A DNA stretch of 64,000 nt from Paenibacillus marchantiophytorum (GTDB lineage: Bacteria > Bacillota > Bacilli > Paenibacillales > NBRC-103111): contig NZ_BMHE01000012.1 of NCBI RefSeq assembly GCF_014640555.1, positions 62,001-126,000 of the forward strand. Direction: 5' to 3'. The notes beneath the pieces were generated by a model. It searched no databases. It was given only the letters and a program-made list of their open reading frames with translations, and had not been told where the DNA came from. Each line of letters begins with the position of its first letter. Within the stretch, counting starts at the first letter, position 1. Shown here piece by piece: positions 63,861-64,000 of the stretch. The position numbers and the translations under genes are program-made.

Positions 63861-63981
63861 AGCCTCACCCAATTTCATACTATAGTACATATACTATACT
63901 ATATTTCATAGAAACTAACCTCAATTAGGCATATAATGAAGCCAAAATTGATTCGTCCATGATGAAAGGAAGTCCTACACA

Positions 63982-64000
63982 ATGCGTAAAACAAAAATTA
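63982..64000 (+). CDS. Start of a gene cut by the window end
   Basis: AAAGGAAG followed after ~9 bases by ATG 63982 and MRKTKI, a basic start that would suit a signal peptide. Divergent from the AraC gene, as solute-binding protein or glycosidase genes often are. Only six codons are visible. Confidence 0.5.

Overview
The window looks like a chromosome segment of a spore-forming Paenibacillaceae bacterium (Paenibacillus or a close relative). The signs are strong Gram-positive ribosome binding sites with many TTG and GTG starts, a SigB module, an S-layer (SLH) protein, a LysM/GH18 spore-lytic type enzyme, a YdjO/cold-shock pair, ECF vitamin transporters and copper-amine-oxidase-type stalk domains. 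No tRNA, rRNA, CRISPR array, prophage or intact insertion sequence is visible. Genus assignment is inference from gene content, not from an alignment.

Layout. 0-3.7 kb: a lipoprotein, cold-shock genes and small stress membrane proteins (YflT-like, DUF1328, DUF1003). 3.8-19 kb: a stress-signalling island. It has a CheR-type methyltransferase beside a CHASE3-HAMP-GAF hybrid kinase, then DUF948-rsbV-rsbW-sigB-ppk2, a divergent dps, an orphan second rsbV/rsbW pair, a glycogen operon glgBCD with one extra membrane protein, and a REC-PP2C phosphatase. The domain set matches the RsbK/RsbM/RsbY branch of SigB control known from Bacillus cereus. I find SigB-type promoters (GTTTCA, 14-nt spacer, GGGTAA or close) before DUF1328, before the sigB operon, before dps, and in slightly weaker form before glgB. 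The inferred logic is kinase to phosphatase to RsbV to RsbW to SigB, with outputs in DNA protection, polyphosphate and glycogen.

19-31 kb: YtxH protein, fumC, a thioesterase, a PNPOx-like protein, small ORFs, a Trm11-like methyltransferase, a LysR regulator divergent from ilvE, agmatine catabolism (aguA-aguB) and azoR. 31-40 kb: nested repeats, a phosphoesterase, an unusual dihydroorotate-dehydrogenase-like/membrane fusion, flavohemoglobin hmp with a TGTGA-N6-TCACA operator and a short convergent Crp/Fnr regulator, and xylR divergent from xylA with an operator between them. 40-50 kb: small membrane proteins, a LysM-GH18 enzyme, about 1 kb of repeat-rich noncoding DNA, a chemoreceptor, and a secreted protein with ten Ig-like repeats.

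50-64 kb: psuK-psuG (pseudouridine salvage), a nitroreductase, an ABC ATPase, an MFS exporter with a FadR/GntR regulator, an S-layer protein, a TPP-riboswitch-controlled ykoEDC ECF transporter, a polytopic chemoreceptor, a DUF3105 protein and an AraC regulator. Several intergenic regions (11.1-11.6, 23.5-23.7, 31.2-31.7, 43.9-44.3 kb) carry dispersed or tandem repeats that coding features do not explain.
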